Assembly (NCBI GenBank): GCA_032622095.1
Contig: CP136066.1
Span: forward strand, 153,969,152-154,033,151
Source: Siphonodentalium dalli
Taxonomy: Eukaryota; Mollusca; Scaphopoda; Gadilida; Siphonodentaliidae
Length of the DNA stretch: 64,000 nucleotides
Direction of reading: 5' to 3'
Part shown: positions 1 through 14,300 of the stretch, in pieces
How positions within the stretch are numbered: position 1 is the stretch's first letter
How the letters are laid out: each line of letters starts with the position of its first letter
Translations under genes and position numbers: made by a program
Notes under the pieces: generated by a model
Told to the model about the DNA's origin: nothing
The model's input: the letters and a program-made list of their open reading frames with translations, nothing else
Databases searched by the model: none

Positions 1-2296
1 GCCACACCAAAACAATGTGTTTCCAATTTTCACTGAATAACATGAAAATTTCAAATTTTCAACAACATTTATCAAATTTTCAACATAATTTATGTTTTTA
101 TGCATTTTTAAGCATAAGACTGTTCAAATCTTATTGTCTCTTCCAATCCAACGCTGAATATCTCCAGAAATCCTGATTGTCATTTTTCACAGTTTTTTGA
201 AACACGAAAACACGAATTTTCACAAAGTTCCAATTTTCACGCCAATTTCAAAGTTCCACACTATACTCAGAGATTAAAGCTATACACGTGGGTGCCATTG
301 TGGTAGAGCACAGGGGTGGGTCTTTAGTGAACCATGTCGCTATATCACAAACATTTATGGGGCTCTGAGTCTTGATAATCTGGCAGGGTCTATGGTAAAC
401 TGAGCCTACCTTTAAAAGTCTTCATCATGCATTTATTTGATACTCATCATCATGCAATACTAAACGGAACACAATCCAACATCACAAGACACATGGATGA
501 CATCACATACATCTATACAGACAGCTAGACATCCAACAACATCAAACATCAGACATCTCACATCAGACATCAATCCAGAGATGTCCAACGAGAAAAAAGG
601 ACCCTGGTGAACAAATACATAGATTGTAGTTGCTACCAAAATATATATCCAGAATGGATATAAATAAATATGTGAAATGTGATTGTGTCAAAAACCAACT
701 TCCCTATTGTCGATATAAACAACTATTTGACACAATCCTAACTGTAACGAACAGTTAGAAATAAAACCTACATGCTAGTATAAAAGGGTGATTATGAACG
801 CAGTGTGCGATTTCCAACATCCCTAAACTATTGGGCAAATATATATTGCAAATGTGATGTAATTCTAAACTTCCAAAACGAAGACAATAGTATTAAAATA
901 CAAGATATTATAACGGGTAAAAACATATAACAGAATATCACATACCATATCGTAGGAACATAGGTCAAGATGTCATAACGTAGTATTCATCTTATACTTT
1001 ATAACTGAATTCTTCAAGGCATTTGAAGAATTTACGATAAACACTGAGTGTCAACAAGACTGACGATGTGCACTACTCGAACGCTAATTATCAATTGAAA
1101 AGCGCGGCGAATAAAGTTACCTGTGATTGGCTGAGACACCTTAGTGTCCGACAGTTAGATCTCAGATTAGGCGATAAATAAAGGTAGAGAAAGAGACTAG
1201 TGGATGAGAATTTGGGCGTAGATAGAAATACGAAATAGCAAAATAGAGATCAGGAATCAAACTGGGAAGGGAAAATGTAAAGAGCGGAATAGCGCGGAAT
1301 GGAACGAAATGAACCAAGTACGCGGAATGAAATGATAATGCAGCTATAAAATGTATATTAGTGAGTTAGGTATAATAACTTAGTTAGTATACATGTGTAG
1401 CATGTAATAAAGGAATATACTGTTTTGGTATATAAAATAGCACTGTCACATAAACACAGTTTATTGTTTTATTATCATGTACGTGCAGAATCATTTGGAA
1501 AAGTATGTTAGTGACTACTATATGTTTAGTTCCTCCAAAGAGGTAATGCCACACTATTCCTATTCGCAGTTTTTTATTCCCTAAGTTAGTCCATTGAAAG
1601 CCTCACTCTGGTTGACCCTATTATCTTTTTCGAAGAGCATCATTGAATTGCTTTTAGATTTAAATATTGCAACCTGTCATCATACATATGGTGATTGATT
1701 TACATGCAGCATTGAGTTATTTAGAGATGTTGAAATTTTAAAGTAATGTCAAACACTCCACTGGGGCTTGCAGCGAAATAAACTTGCCCGAACTAGGTGT
1801 AATTAATTTTAGGTCAAAATTGCCGGCACATTTCATTTTATCATATAAATAATATATAGTGACTCTCACCAGCAATATTTATTGCCGATTTGTTACATTT
1901 TTGCTTAGTTCAGATGTTGTGTTTTACATAAGGGTACATCCATTGCTGTTGAATTTTTCGACAATACTAGTAATAGTTTAATGATACATTCTTCAAATTA
2001 GTGTAGTGGCTGAGTCATAAAAGATTAGATTGAAGTAGTGAAATACACACATAATATGTCTTTAAGACAGTTTGCATTTAATTTCTTTCCTGTTATTTTC
2101 CATTTATTGTTGGTGGTGATGTGTTTTTCCATTGAAATAAAGTATTATTTACCTGACATATGTGACACAGGATTAACATTTTGATAGCTGAAGGGTACAA
2201 TGGGCAACTAGAAAACTTTAAAATCAAAAACAGATAAAAATAGCAAATAAATCATTATGTGTCATATATTGTATATATATTCTATTTTAATTCCAG
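1..2296. other. Intron or upstream sequence of CEP295, no exon seen
   Basis: AT-rich sequence. Positions 1-260 repeat AATTTTCA-like words and 460-600 is rich in CATC/ACATC words. A gattggct CCAAT-like word occurs near 1131. I see no exon consistent with CEP295. Confidence 0.6.
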
Positions 2297-2380
2297 GACT
2301 ATGATCACATTTTACATGAATTAAGTGCTCTGCAGAGAGATGACCGAGAGAGGAGGCAGAAGATTGTCGCTGATATTCCT
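2297..2380 (+). CDS. CEP295: CEP295 exon a (first in window)
   Basis: The 84-bp exon is preceded by ttccag and followed by gtaagt, phase 0 at both ends. It encodes 28 residues, charged and helical (HELSALQRDDRERRQKI, then VADIP), matching the human CEP295 stretch that ends in VAQMPPQ. No earlier exon was found in 1-2296. Confidence 0.9.
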
Positions 2381-5300
2381 GTAAGTTATGATTAGCAGGT
2401 GCAGCATTATAGATCCTGTGCCAGTGCATTCTCTTATATATGCGAGTCTCCCATAGGGAGCCTCACATATATAAGAGAATGTACTGGCTTGCAAGCAAGG
2501 CTCAAAATAAGTGGCCGGTCATGGTCAATGTCCGCCGAAAAAGGGCCTATGTCCAGTGCACTTTTGTATCTGTCAGACAGAATGTCTGATGAAAAATATG
2601 CAAAATCATCTTCCATTTTCTACTTGTTGAAGTTTTTAGTTTAATTCAATGAGTCATTGGCCTTATTAAGTATGACAATTATGCTCACAGAATGCATCAA
2701 ACCAGAGTCAATGGGCAACAAACATCGAAAAACGTGAATTAACATAGCAAAATTAATGGACAACTTGACAATAGGGTCTTTTGGGTTTACGGTCCATGTT
2801 TGAGCCCATGTACCCAATTTGATATGTGAAGGGGTGTTGGTTAATACAATTTAAATGAGTTTGTACATATATGCCAAGAGATTCTTTCATTCCATATTCT
2901 GTAGTCAAATTTGAGTGATAGGTAGGCATTAAATCATGTAACACTAGTATGGATTCAAACATTGAGCTTTTGTGGGGGGGGGGGATATTTTTAGCAGGCT
3001 GAATATTGTTCACATACAAGGAACTCATGCTTTAATACAGTATGCTATTATTGGGTAGCCACTGCAATGGAGTGAACTCTAAATAGTTACTTATATTATA
3101 CCATACCACACCAGTATCACATAACAGCCTTCCTGACTCATTATACTATTTAACATAGTTGTTCTAAGATCAGTGGCAATGTGACTTCTTAATCTGATTT
3201 TGGGAGACTATCTGCTATTTTGTAATACTCAGCCAATGTACTGTCAAAATTGATATAACTAGTCACTTTATTGACCAAACTGGATTGAGTTCTTTCCCAC
3301 ATAATTTACATAAACAGGCTTCACATACAAAGAAAGAAAAGTTTCAGTGTTAAGGATCTATATATAGTCTTTAAAAAAAAAATCCATACCTACCTGAATG
3401 TACCTGGAATTTTGGAAACAATTATAACAAACAAGTTTATTTTGGCGCCAATGCACTGTGATTGACAAATGACAAGTCCCAGATCATTGTATAAATTGGC
3501 AAGAGAGCTATAACTTAACTGTGCTGTAAGTGGATCACACATTGACATTTTTCCATTTGATTTGATATTTTATTCACATTACCCCAAAAAATCCCTCCGA
3601 CCCTTACTTTAAAAAAAATTCAGGCCTGCATTTTAAAAATTATGTGTAACCTATTTTCCGTTTGCCTGGTTTGTGCTTAGGTAATCCATACCATAGGTTA
3701 GCAGAAGAGTTACACAAACTTATTAACTACAGATGGGCAACTCAGTGAACTACCGTAATAATTTTGAATGTCTTGTTTTGGGACTTGATTGAGCAAAAAT
3801 TAAGTTGACAATCAGTTATCGCGAGACCTACATAAAACTTTGGCGTAACCTGTTTTTGTTTTCAGCATTTTCATTTTAGATAACCTCCAGGTGAACTGAA
3901 CGGTTGTTTGCCTCATATTTGCAAGCCTGAAATTTGTCTCCAAATTCTTAAATGATGCATGGACTATTTACAGTAAAATACATAAGATTATTCTGCTGTA
4001 CTTCATCTCTAGACTACAGTACTCCCAGTGAATCACATGATACTACTGCTATAAGAGTTAAAACTAATTGGTGAAGATTTTAGTGCAAATACAGGAAAGG
4101 ATTTATTTATCTACCAGTATATGATCAAGATATGCAGTAAAATATATACTTCAGTGCATTCAGGGGGTAGTAATTCAGCACTTCTGAATTTACAAATGTT
4201 GCATCAATTGGACACAATTGGTATCCTTGATTCGCATGGCAATTTTGTAATGGTAAGGTATGGAATCTGCATATGGACTGAATAACAGTTTGTACATAGA
4301 TGAGAACTACGTCACATTTATCTTTGCTTCAAATAGATTATTTTTTTTCAGAAACAAGTGTTTTTACCACCGTACAAAAGGATAGAGGAAAAGGCAGAAG
4401 AGCAACAACAAATGGAAGAAGCATTTGAGAACATGTATATGAAGAATACAGGTAAAAGTTGAAAGATAGTGTATCTCTTCTGGGCCTCAATTACAACAAC
4501 ATTTTAATAAACCCAATTTCAAGACTAAAAATACCTTATTCTGTGAACAAAACACAGACAAATCTGAAGATTGGGTATGGCTCCATATACAGTAATGCCA
4601 TAAATAATCGACTCCTTAACCACAGTAGAATTATGGTTAATTTTTCAGAATTTAGTTGGAAATATGGCTTGTTGCCATTCATCGGAAAGCTCTCACTGAG
4701 AGCCATATTTCCGACTAAATCCTGAATAATTATGCATAATTCTGCTGTAGTTAAGGAGGCGATTATATAGGGCATTACTGTGAGCCCTGGCACTTAATGC
4801 CAAATCCTCTTCCCTCTCAGGCTTCATCAAATATAATATGTATACCATTTTTAAATTAATATCAATTATCTTGGATGAATAAATATTGTTTACTCCAAGA
4901 TTGTGTATGTTATTGTCTAGAAAGGCATATACAAAGGTATACATTGGAATGGTCTATTATCATTAATTTGAAAGGGAGTTCAGGATATTTAGCAGACCAC
5001 AGTCAGACGAAAAGATAATACAGGTGCTGAAGGATTCATATTCTTTGGTAGGAAATGTTCAGATAATATGTTCAACAAATGGTTGTTATTATCAGAACAT
5101 TTTGTAAGGGAACTACTCATCAATGAGTATTTAGTATAGATAGGGTTAAGATTTTAGTGTATAATATAACAAGTCAGGAAATTGAAGAACCAACACTCTC
5201 AGACAAGCCTGATTATAAGCCTTAGGTCCAGAACTTTGTCCTAAACTAAATGTGAAGTGGCCTACTCGATTGCATTGGTATAGTATAACAATACCGATGC

Positions 5301-8300
5301 ATTTTCCTCAGTTCTAAGCAGACTGAGCAATATGATGAAGGGATATCAGGCTGCATGTATTTAGTTAAAACCAGTAAATGGAAGGAATTTAATTTTCTTG
5401 GCATCATAAATACATGACAAGATAAAGTTAATAGATAATGCACAAATCTCATAACATCTCCCAATTAATTGAAATTCAATGTGTCTGGTGTCTTTTTTAG
5501 ACTTCATTGGAGATTTAAGTCTGGCTTTGGATCCTCATCCTCCAAAAGAAAGCTCTGAGTCGCCTGATGAGAGTGAGAATATGGACGAGACAGCACTGGT
5601 TGCTGTGGATGAGAAGCTCGGGAGCTTGGCTACATCTCACAGCATACTGAAGGATGTGTCCAATACCATACTGTCAGGAGGCACCACTCAGTTCAAACCA
5701 CCAGGTACCATTTCATCTGCTTTCTTAGTTTTCCCCCGCAAGTTTGGCGGAGGATATAGAAATGAGTTCTGTCCATATGTACGTACACCCGTGGTTCAGT
5801 AACATTTACTAACAACATCTCAGTCATCATAGGTTGGATTAAAATGATCTTTGGTTTGCTCATGAACCATGATATGGGAATGGAAAACCAATAGAACAGG
5901 TTTTATCCATTTATCAGTCTAGTTAAAATTAGACCGTCTTTCATTTCAATCAACTTATGGTCTGTGTACTCTCATGGTTTAAATTATTTCAAACAGGAGA
6001 ATAGAGCCAATGAAATTACTTGCACATCCAAAGACGCATTGCTTGACCAATCAATAGCTTCCTGCAAGTTCAATCAATATTAACTTTTTCATACAAGCCA
6101 CACCCGCAGTATTTGACTGCAGTCTCATGAAGTTATTGAATAAACTACACATTAGCATTGGGTATCTTGTAACTGATCAAAGTCATATGTTCAAAATCAA
6201 AACTAATGTACGTATCTTCATAATTGGGGAATGGTCAGACAGGACAAGTATACACAATAGAATTGTATTTTGCAAAGATATTCAAAATTGGTTAAATCTA
6301 GTTAGTATTTTCTCCTAACCTTAGCTAACCTATGGATAATTACGTCACATACCAAATAAGGATCGTTTACAATGTAGAGTAATCATATAGTATTAAATGG
6401 CACACACATATTCTAGATAAGGAGATGATGCAACATGACGATGGTACAGCTGAATAATAATTATTTTAGCGTGCTTATCACTATATCTTCATTTCATTGT
6501 TCTTTATTATATAGCATCTGAACGGCGAAATTTGTATTCTGCATGTACAGTGAAGCAAACCTTGAAACACACATTTTATTGCACTAAAATTGGTAAGGGG
6601 AAGATTGACCACTCTTGCATGTTTACAAGACCTCAGGCGCACATGTGTAGATCTATGTGTGAATCGCAATTATAGACATTGCTTTATTTGGTTACATGAA
6701 TATTAATGAGTTTCCCCCTTAAATCTTGGGGAATACATTGTTGTGCATAGCGTCCCACCTTTTCTGTCAGCTCTAGATATATTTTCAATAATATTTAACT
6801 ATACACACAGTCTGATTCTCTTCTAGAAACTGTCCTACGAAAGTTATTTGATCGGATAAAAACACAAAGAAAGGATTGGGTTACAAAATCAATGGACGAT
6901 GTCACAGCCAAACCAGGAACTATGAAGGTCTCATTCACTGAACCAAAGCAAATAGATGGTGAGTATTTGTCAGAGATTCTTTCAACAGACACAAGAGTAG
7001 AGTGATTTTGCATTATCCATAACCGTTTCATGACTAGAGCTTCCTGAAATTTTGCGAAAACCCATAGGGCACATTGCATATATAAGATAATGCATTGGCC
7101 TAGCAATATTTACCTTGCCCTTGTAAGCCTGTGGATTCTCTTATATATGCAAGGCTCCCTATGGGAGACTCTCATATATAAGGGAATGTACTGGCACAGG
7201 ATCTTCAATGCTGCACTAGTGCAGCTCCCGTCATGAAAGGGTTAATGATGGGAAAGAAAACAACCTGATACCGGATATAAGCTACTATATGAATGGTAGT
7301 TTGGTAGTTATGGGCAATCTAATTAAAAATTGTACATGTAGTTTGTATTGCCTGTACAATATTAAGTATTCCCTGAATTTAAATTAAAGTCTTCATATAT
7401 TAACCATTTCATGACTGGAGCTTCCTGAAATTTTGCGAAAAAGCTGTGCTAATGCATTTTCTTATATATGCATAGGGAGCCTCGCATATATAAGAGAATG
7501 CATTGGCCTAACAATATTTACTGTGACCTTGTAAGCCAGTGCATTCTCTTATATATGCGAGGCTCCCTATGGGAGACTCGCATATGTAAGATAATGTGCT
7601 GGCAAGGGATCTTTAATGCTACACCAGCGCAGCTCCCATCATGAAAAGGTTAAGACGTATGTTTTGAGATAACACTTACCAATTTATGTACTGTATACAC
7701 CCGTCAGTAAGCCCATCCTCGAAGATAAGCACAGTCTGGGTTTTTTACCCTAAACAAAACATGGGGTGGTCCTCGTAGATAAGCCCACCCCCATTTTTGA
7801 ACATTTGAAAGTGAATACAATCATGTCTTTCTATCCTGCAGAATAGGAGAAGATACACATCTGTGCTTTTATTATTTTTTCCAGTTGTTTTTCTTAAATA
7901 ATAAAGATGTATAATTAGTATACACTTGTGTTAATATTGTTGTGAATTATACACATCTTATTATGCCCCCGATCTCCGATGGAGATTTGGGGGTATATAG
8001 TGGAGCCCTCCGTCCGTCCGTCTGTCCTTCCGTCCGTCCGTCCTTCCGTCCGTACGAACGTTTCAACTCATAACTTTGGTTTCGCTAACTCAATTCAGTT
8101 GATCTTTGGTATGCTAATAGACCAGCCGGGGGGACAAGATTTCCCCATAACTGCGGTTTCGTCCGCCCATTTTTTCCAGAGTTACGCCCCTTTTTGGACT
8201 TAGAAAATTCAGTTTTCTGTGGCATACGAACGTTTCAACTCATAACTTTGGTTTCGCTAATTCAATTCAGTTGATCTTTGGTATGCCAATAGAGCAGCCG

Positions 8301-11300
8301 GGGGGACAAGATTTCCCCATAGCCGTGGTTTCGTCCGCCCATTTTTTCCAGAGTTACGCCCCTTTTTGGACTTAGAAAATTCAGGTTTTCTGCTACTTTT
8401 TTTGGTTTCCAGATTTTGGATTGTTTATTTGCAAAACCCGTTTTTTTGTGTATTACCAATATCGCAATACAGGTCTAGGTAAAATTTCGGTTCAATCGGA
8501 TAATTTTTGGGTCAGTCAAAGAGGTATTAAATTAATAAAATCAAAGGATGTGTCACTTATTGTTCACACCTCTATCAGACTTTCATTTTTGAGGCGCGCG
8601 ATCGCAGTTGCGCACCATCGCGTGCCTGAAATTGAACACCAGCGAGCGATCGATTGCGCACCTAGGCCAAATACAGCGAGTGAAGTTGGCCGAACCTGAT
8701 AATGATATTTTCAGTGTCTACCCAGACGAGATTGGTTAATAATGTGTCCCATTTTCCGTTTTATTACCGCGTTGCGAGAATGCCTGTGTGATGTGTCGCG
8801 AGATCAAAGGTGTCGCGACCTAGTTACCAATTCCACAACTTTCCATTCACAGTGCGGTGTCAATCAACCCGCCCGACGTTTGATCCCCGACACCAGTAAA
8901 TTATTTGAGGTCACACGGTGTCGAATGCACAATCTGTCTGAATGATTCGAAGCTAAAAATACATTTGAATGATTTCTATGTATGGCTTATGACGTCACAT
9001 AAATTCCTGGAAAATCAAAGCGAGACCACGTGGCCGGGAGATGTTGATATTATTCTGTCAGCATGGAATCGGAGTATTAAATTGATTCTTTATTAATAAT
9101 TATGAATTACAATTAGTATAGGAGCATGTACAATATAAAACATAGTGTGTAACATTCACTTGTGCTTATGGATAGTGGATTAAGCAGTGTTAAACCATCA
9201 AAGAGATTCACTGGACATCGATCGTGAGTTAACTAATTCAATTTACGCGGCATTTATGAATGTATTTCCGGCAATCCGCTGTTTATTTTATCTTGATAGA
9301 AACTGCACGCCTGGGCCCAAAAACTAGCGAGCGTGACTATGCGCGCCTTCATTTTCTAAAAATGAAAGTCTGCTCTATCAGAGTAAATCCAATGGGATGT
9401 GGAGCAATGACTTGGTGTTTTTGTAGGATCCTTTGATAATGCAGAAGAGTGATGTAAGTTCACCTGCATCACACTGTTGTGTTTTTATAAGAATTAACTT
9501 GATTAGTAAGCATTAATGTAACTAAATTAACTTGTGAACTCATCATACAACCCTATTGTGTTTACAAATTAATCAAAAAATCCTTATTCAAATTGATCCC
9601 AAATGTGTAGATCTGTCTATCACTGTTTCTGGTTATTATCCTGTGATTTTATCTTCTTAATATTAAATATAAATAAAACACATTATTATCTTTATTCAAT
9701 AAAAAAATCTGGTATTGGAATAAAACATGATGGTAGGTTGGCACCTGAAGGCTAACTGAATTTTTTCACGGGGCGGTCCTCGTGAGTAAGCCCAGTACCC
9801 ACTTTTTGAGCAAAAACGTGCACGAGCCCCCCGGGCTTACTGACAGGTGTATACATAATTTTGGGTTTTGATTGAGGCATGTCCATTTAATGTACCTGAT
9901 CGTGTTCGCTGTATCAACAGCTATATTCATCATTAATGCTATCAGTGTTTTATTTGTTTTTCAAACAGAGCCATTGCCAATCATTATTCAAGAGAAAAAT
10001 AAACCATCAGCCAGGATTCAAACCAATATTCCTGGCTACCCAACAGGAAGAGCTGAGGATGAGATAACAGATATTACAAAAGTGCCTCTGAAATCGTTGC
10101 ACTCAGATAGAGGTGAAAGGGAGGGATTAGATGAATTTCCTGTTAAAGATGAGGTGGGAATGCATGCAGTGCCAGCATCTGATGACCAAAGGTTAAAATC
10201 AGAACTGAATACTCGGAAAGGGTTGGATGGACCTGGGAACACGCGCAGTGGACTGATTGAGATGTTATCACATGATGACAGTAATTTATCAGACAAGGTT
10301 TGTATTATCAAGCCTCGAAATAACTGGCCTTTCATTGTCATTGACAAGTTGAACCCCCCAAATATTTTAATATGACAGACAAAAATGCTTTTGTGACTGC
10401 AGTTGTGACCGACCCTAATTTAGTTGATGATAAATCACAGAAATGCCAAAAGCATAAAAGAATGTACAATGGTTAAAATAGGCTTATGGCAATTGAATCA
10501 TAAATTACTCAGTTTTGTAATATACAGGAATGAGTTCAGTTTATTTGAGGAGTGATGACACTTTTATGATCGCATTGGGTATTACTGTGACAGGCAGAAG
10601 GTATGAACTGACAAGCTGAAATTGTAATAAGCCTGTCATGATGACAGTCTGTATTAGCTGAGAATTGCTGAATTATTTCAAGATGTGTGTATTATCCAAA
10701 AGTTATTGAGAAACCATCCCAAAGTGGTCACCAATGATCAGCAATTTATATCGATGAATTTGGAAATCTTCTTTGTAGTCTGCTTAGGCTTAGATATCTC
10801 ACCTCCAAAATTATGTATACACAATTTGCTGCCAGTCATTTTTAGCTCAACTTTACTTTGTAAAGTTTGAGCTATTGCCATGGCTTTGTCGTCCGTCGTC
10901 CGTGTGTGCGTGTGTGTGTGCGTAAGGCGTCAACAATAGAGGCTGCAGGTCGTACCTTTGATCGGATCATTATGAAATTTGTCATAGCTGTTGACATCAA
11001 CATTTGTACCGGAATGTTTCATTTTGGGGTCATTAGGAAAAAAAACATGGCCACCAGCGGCCATCTTAGATTTCAAAATTCAATCCATTAGCACGGGCTA
11101 CAGGCCGTACTGTTCGTCTGATCGTCATGAAATTTGTCATGGATGTTAATATTGACATGTAGATGGGAACGAGTAATTTTGGGGTCATTCGGCCAAAAAA
11201 CATGGCCGCCAGCAGCCATCTTCGATTTTACTCTTTGCATGACTAAATCCTTTAGCACGGGCTACAGGTCGTACCTTTAGTCAGATCATCATAAAATTTG

Positions 11301-14300
11301 TCATGGATGTTAACAATGACATGTAGATGGGAACGAGTCATTTTTGGGTTATTCGGGCAAAAAACATGGTCGCCAGCAGCCATCTTGAATTTTACTCTTT
11401 GTATGACTAAATCCTTTAGCACGGGCTACAGGTCGTACCTTTAGTCTGATAATCATGAAATTTGTCATGGCTGTTGAAATTGGAATGTAGATGGGAACGA
11501 GTCATTTTGGGGTCATTGGGACAAAAAACATGGCCGCCAGTGGCCATCTTTGTTTCAAAATTCAATCCATTAGCACGGGCCACAGGTTGCACTGTTCGTC
11601 TGATCATCATGAAATTTGTCATGGATGTTAATATTGACATGTAGATGGGGACGAGTCATTTTGGGGTCATTCGGCCCAAAAACATGGCCGCCAGCAGCCA
11701 TCTTGGATTTTACTCTTTGTATGACTAAATCCTTTAGCACGGGCTACAGGTCGTACCTTTAGTCTGATCATCATAAAATTTGTCATGGATGTTAACAATG
11801 ACATGTAGATTGGAACGAGTCATTTTGGGGTCATTCGGCCAAAAAACATGGCCGCCAGCAGCCATCTTGGATTTTACTCTTTGCATGACTAAATCGTTTA
11901 GCACGGGCTACAGGTCCTACTTTTAGTCTGATCATCATAAAATTTGTCAAGAATGTTAATAATCACATGTAGATGGGAACGAGTCATTTTGGGGTCATTC
12001 GGCCAAAAAACATGGCCGCCAGCAGCCATCTTGGATTTTACTCTTTGTATGACTAAATCCTTTAGCACGGGCTACAGGTCGTACCTTTAGTCTGATCATC
12101 ATAAAATTTGTCATGGCTGTTGATATTGGAATGTAGATGGGAACGAGTCATTTTGGGGTCATTTTGACAAAAAACATGGCCGCCAGCGGCCATCTTGGAT
12201 TTCAAAATTTAATCCATTAGCACGGGCCACAGGTCGTACTGTTTGTCTGATCATCATGAAATTTGTCATGGATGATAATATATTGACATGTAGATGGGAA
12301 CGAGTAATTTTGGGGTCATTCGGCCAAAAAACATGGCCGCCAGCAGCCATCTTGGATTTTACTCTTTGTATGACTAAATTCTTTAGCACGGGCTGCAGGT
12401 CGTACCTTTAGTCTGATCATTATAAAATTTGTCATGGATGTTAACAATGACATGTAGATGGGAACGAGTAATTTTGGGGTCATTCGGCCAAAAAGCATGG
12501 TCGCCAGCAGCCATCTTGGATTTTACTCTTTGTATGACTAAATCCTTTAGCACGGGCTACAGGTCCTACATTTAGTCTGATCATCATAAAATTTGTCATG
12601 GCTGTTGAAATTGGACTGTAGATGGGAACGAGTCATTTTGGGGTCATTCGGACAAAAAACATGGCCGTCAGCAGCCATCTTGCATTTAAAAATTTAATCC
12701 ATTAGCACGGGCCACAGGTCGTACTGTTCGTCTGATCATCATGAAATTTGACCTGGATGTTAACAATGACATGTAGATGGGAACGAGTAATTTTGGGGTC
12801 ATTCGGCCAAAAAACATGGTCGCCAGCAGCCATCTTGGATTTTACTCTTTGTATGACTAAATCCTTTAGCACGGGCTACAGGTCGTACCTTTAGTCTGAT
12901 CATCATAAAAATTTTCATGGCTGTTGAAATTGGAATGTAAATGGGAACGAGTCATTTTGGGGTCATTCGGACAAAAAACATGGCCTCCAGCGGCCATCTT
13001 GGATTTCAAAATTTAATCCATTAGCACGGGCCACAGGTCGTACTGTTCGTCTGATCATCATAAAATTTGTCATGGATGTTAACAATGACATGCAGATGGG
13101 AACGAGTAATTTTGGGGTCATTCAGACAAAAAACATGGCCGCCAGTGGCCATCTTGGATTTCAAAATTTTATCCATTAGCACGGGCCACAGGTCTTACCT
13201 TTAGTCTGATCGTCATAAAATTTGTCATTGATGTTAACGATGACATGTAGATGGGAACGAGTCATTTTGGGGTCATTTGGCCGAAAACATGGCCGCCAGC
13301 AGCCATCTTGGATTTTACTTTTCTCTTCATGTCTATAAACTAGTATTAGACATTCAACTTTCCACATTCCTAATCGCTCCATTGACTGTAATATATTAAA
13401 TTATTCCCTTTCCAAGTTGAGCTACAGTGTCATTGACACTTTCATTAGATAAAGATCGATGACGATTCAAAAGTTTGGACTGGCACAAGCAAGACAACAT
13501 CAAATTGACAGAAAACTATAAAAAAAAAACACAACAAAACTTGATTTACAGCTCTATATTGACGAGTTCTGTTGGAAATCTTCTATGTAACTATGTTCTG
13601 ATATCCCACGTCCAACAAAATATATAACATATATATAATTTGGAGTTTGGTTCATTGAGTCATGCAGATTAAAGTGATTTGAAATACTAACAGTGCAACT
13701 CACAGTGAATAAACTTACTCAGCATAGGTATTTCAAAAAAATTTGCACCAAATTGCCAGAACACAACACCATTCTTTCAGGTAAATTAAATAAAGTGTCT
13801 TGTGGACGAGTTCTACGAAACGGCACAGCCGATGTTGTTGAATATTTTAACAATAATAGTTAATAATGCATTCTTCAAATGGCTGTAGCGACCGAGTCGT
13901 AAAATATCAGTTTGAAGTAGTGAAATATGCACTTAATATCACTTTAAATGATTTGTGATTGGTGCATACCTGTAGAGTTGAGAAATTCCTGATGTTGGTA
14001 AAATGAGATTTTCTGACTCTAGTGATACAACAGTCTCACAAAGACCAAGAAAACTAAGAGCATCCTTTCTTTAACCCTGGAGCTTCCTGAAATTTTGCGA
14101 AAACCCTGTGCCAATGCATTCTCTTATATATGCGAGTCTCACATAGGGTGCCTCGCATATATAAGAGAATGCATTGGCCTAACAATGTTTACCTTGACCT
14201 TGTAAGCCAGTGCACTCTCTTATATATGCGAGGCTCCCATATCGCATATATAAGAGAATGCATTGGCACAGGGTGTTTTCGCTAAATTCCAGGAAGCTCC

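Noticed and set aside
6811-6826. Alternative acceptor acacacag for CEP295 exon d
   Set aside because: It would place TGA in frame directly after the junction.
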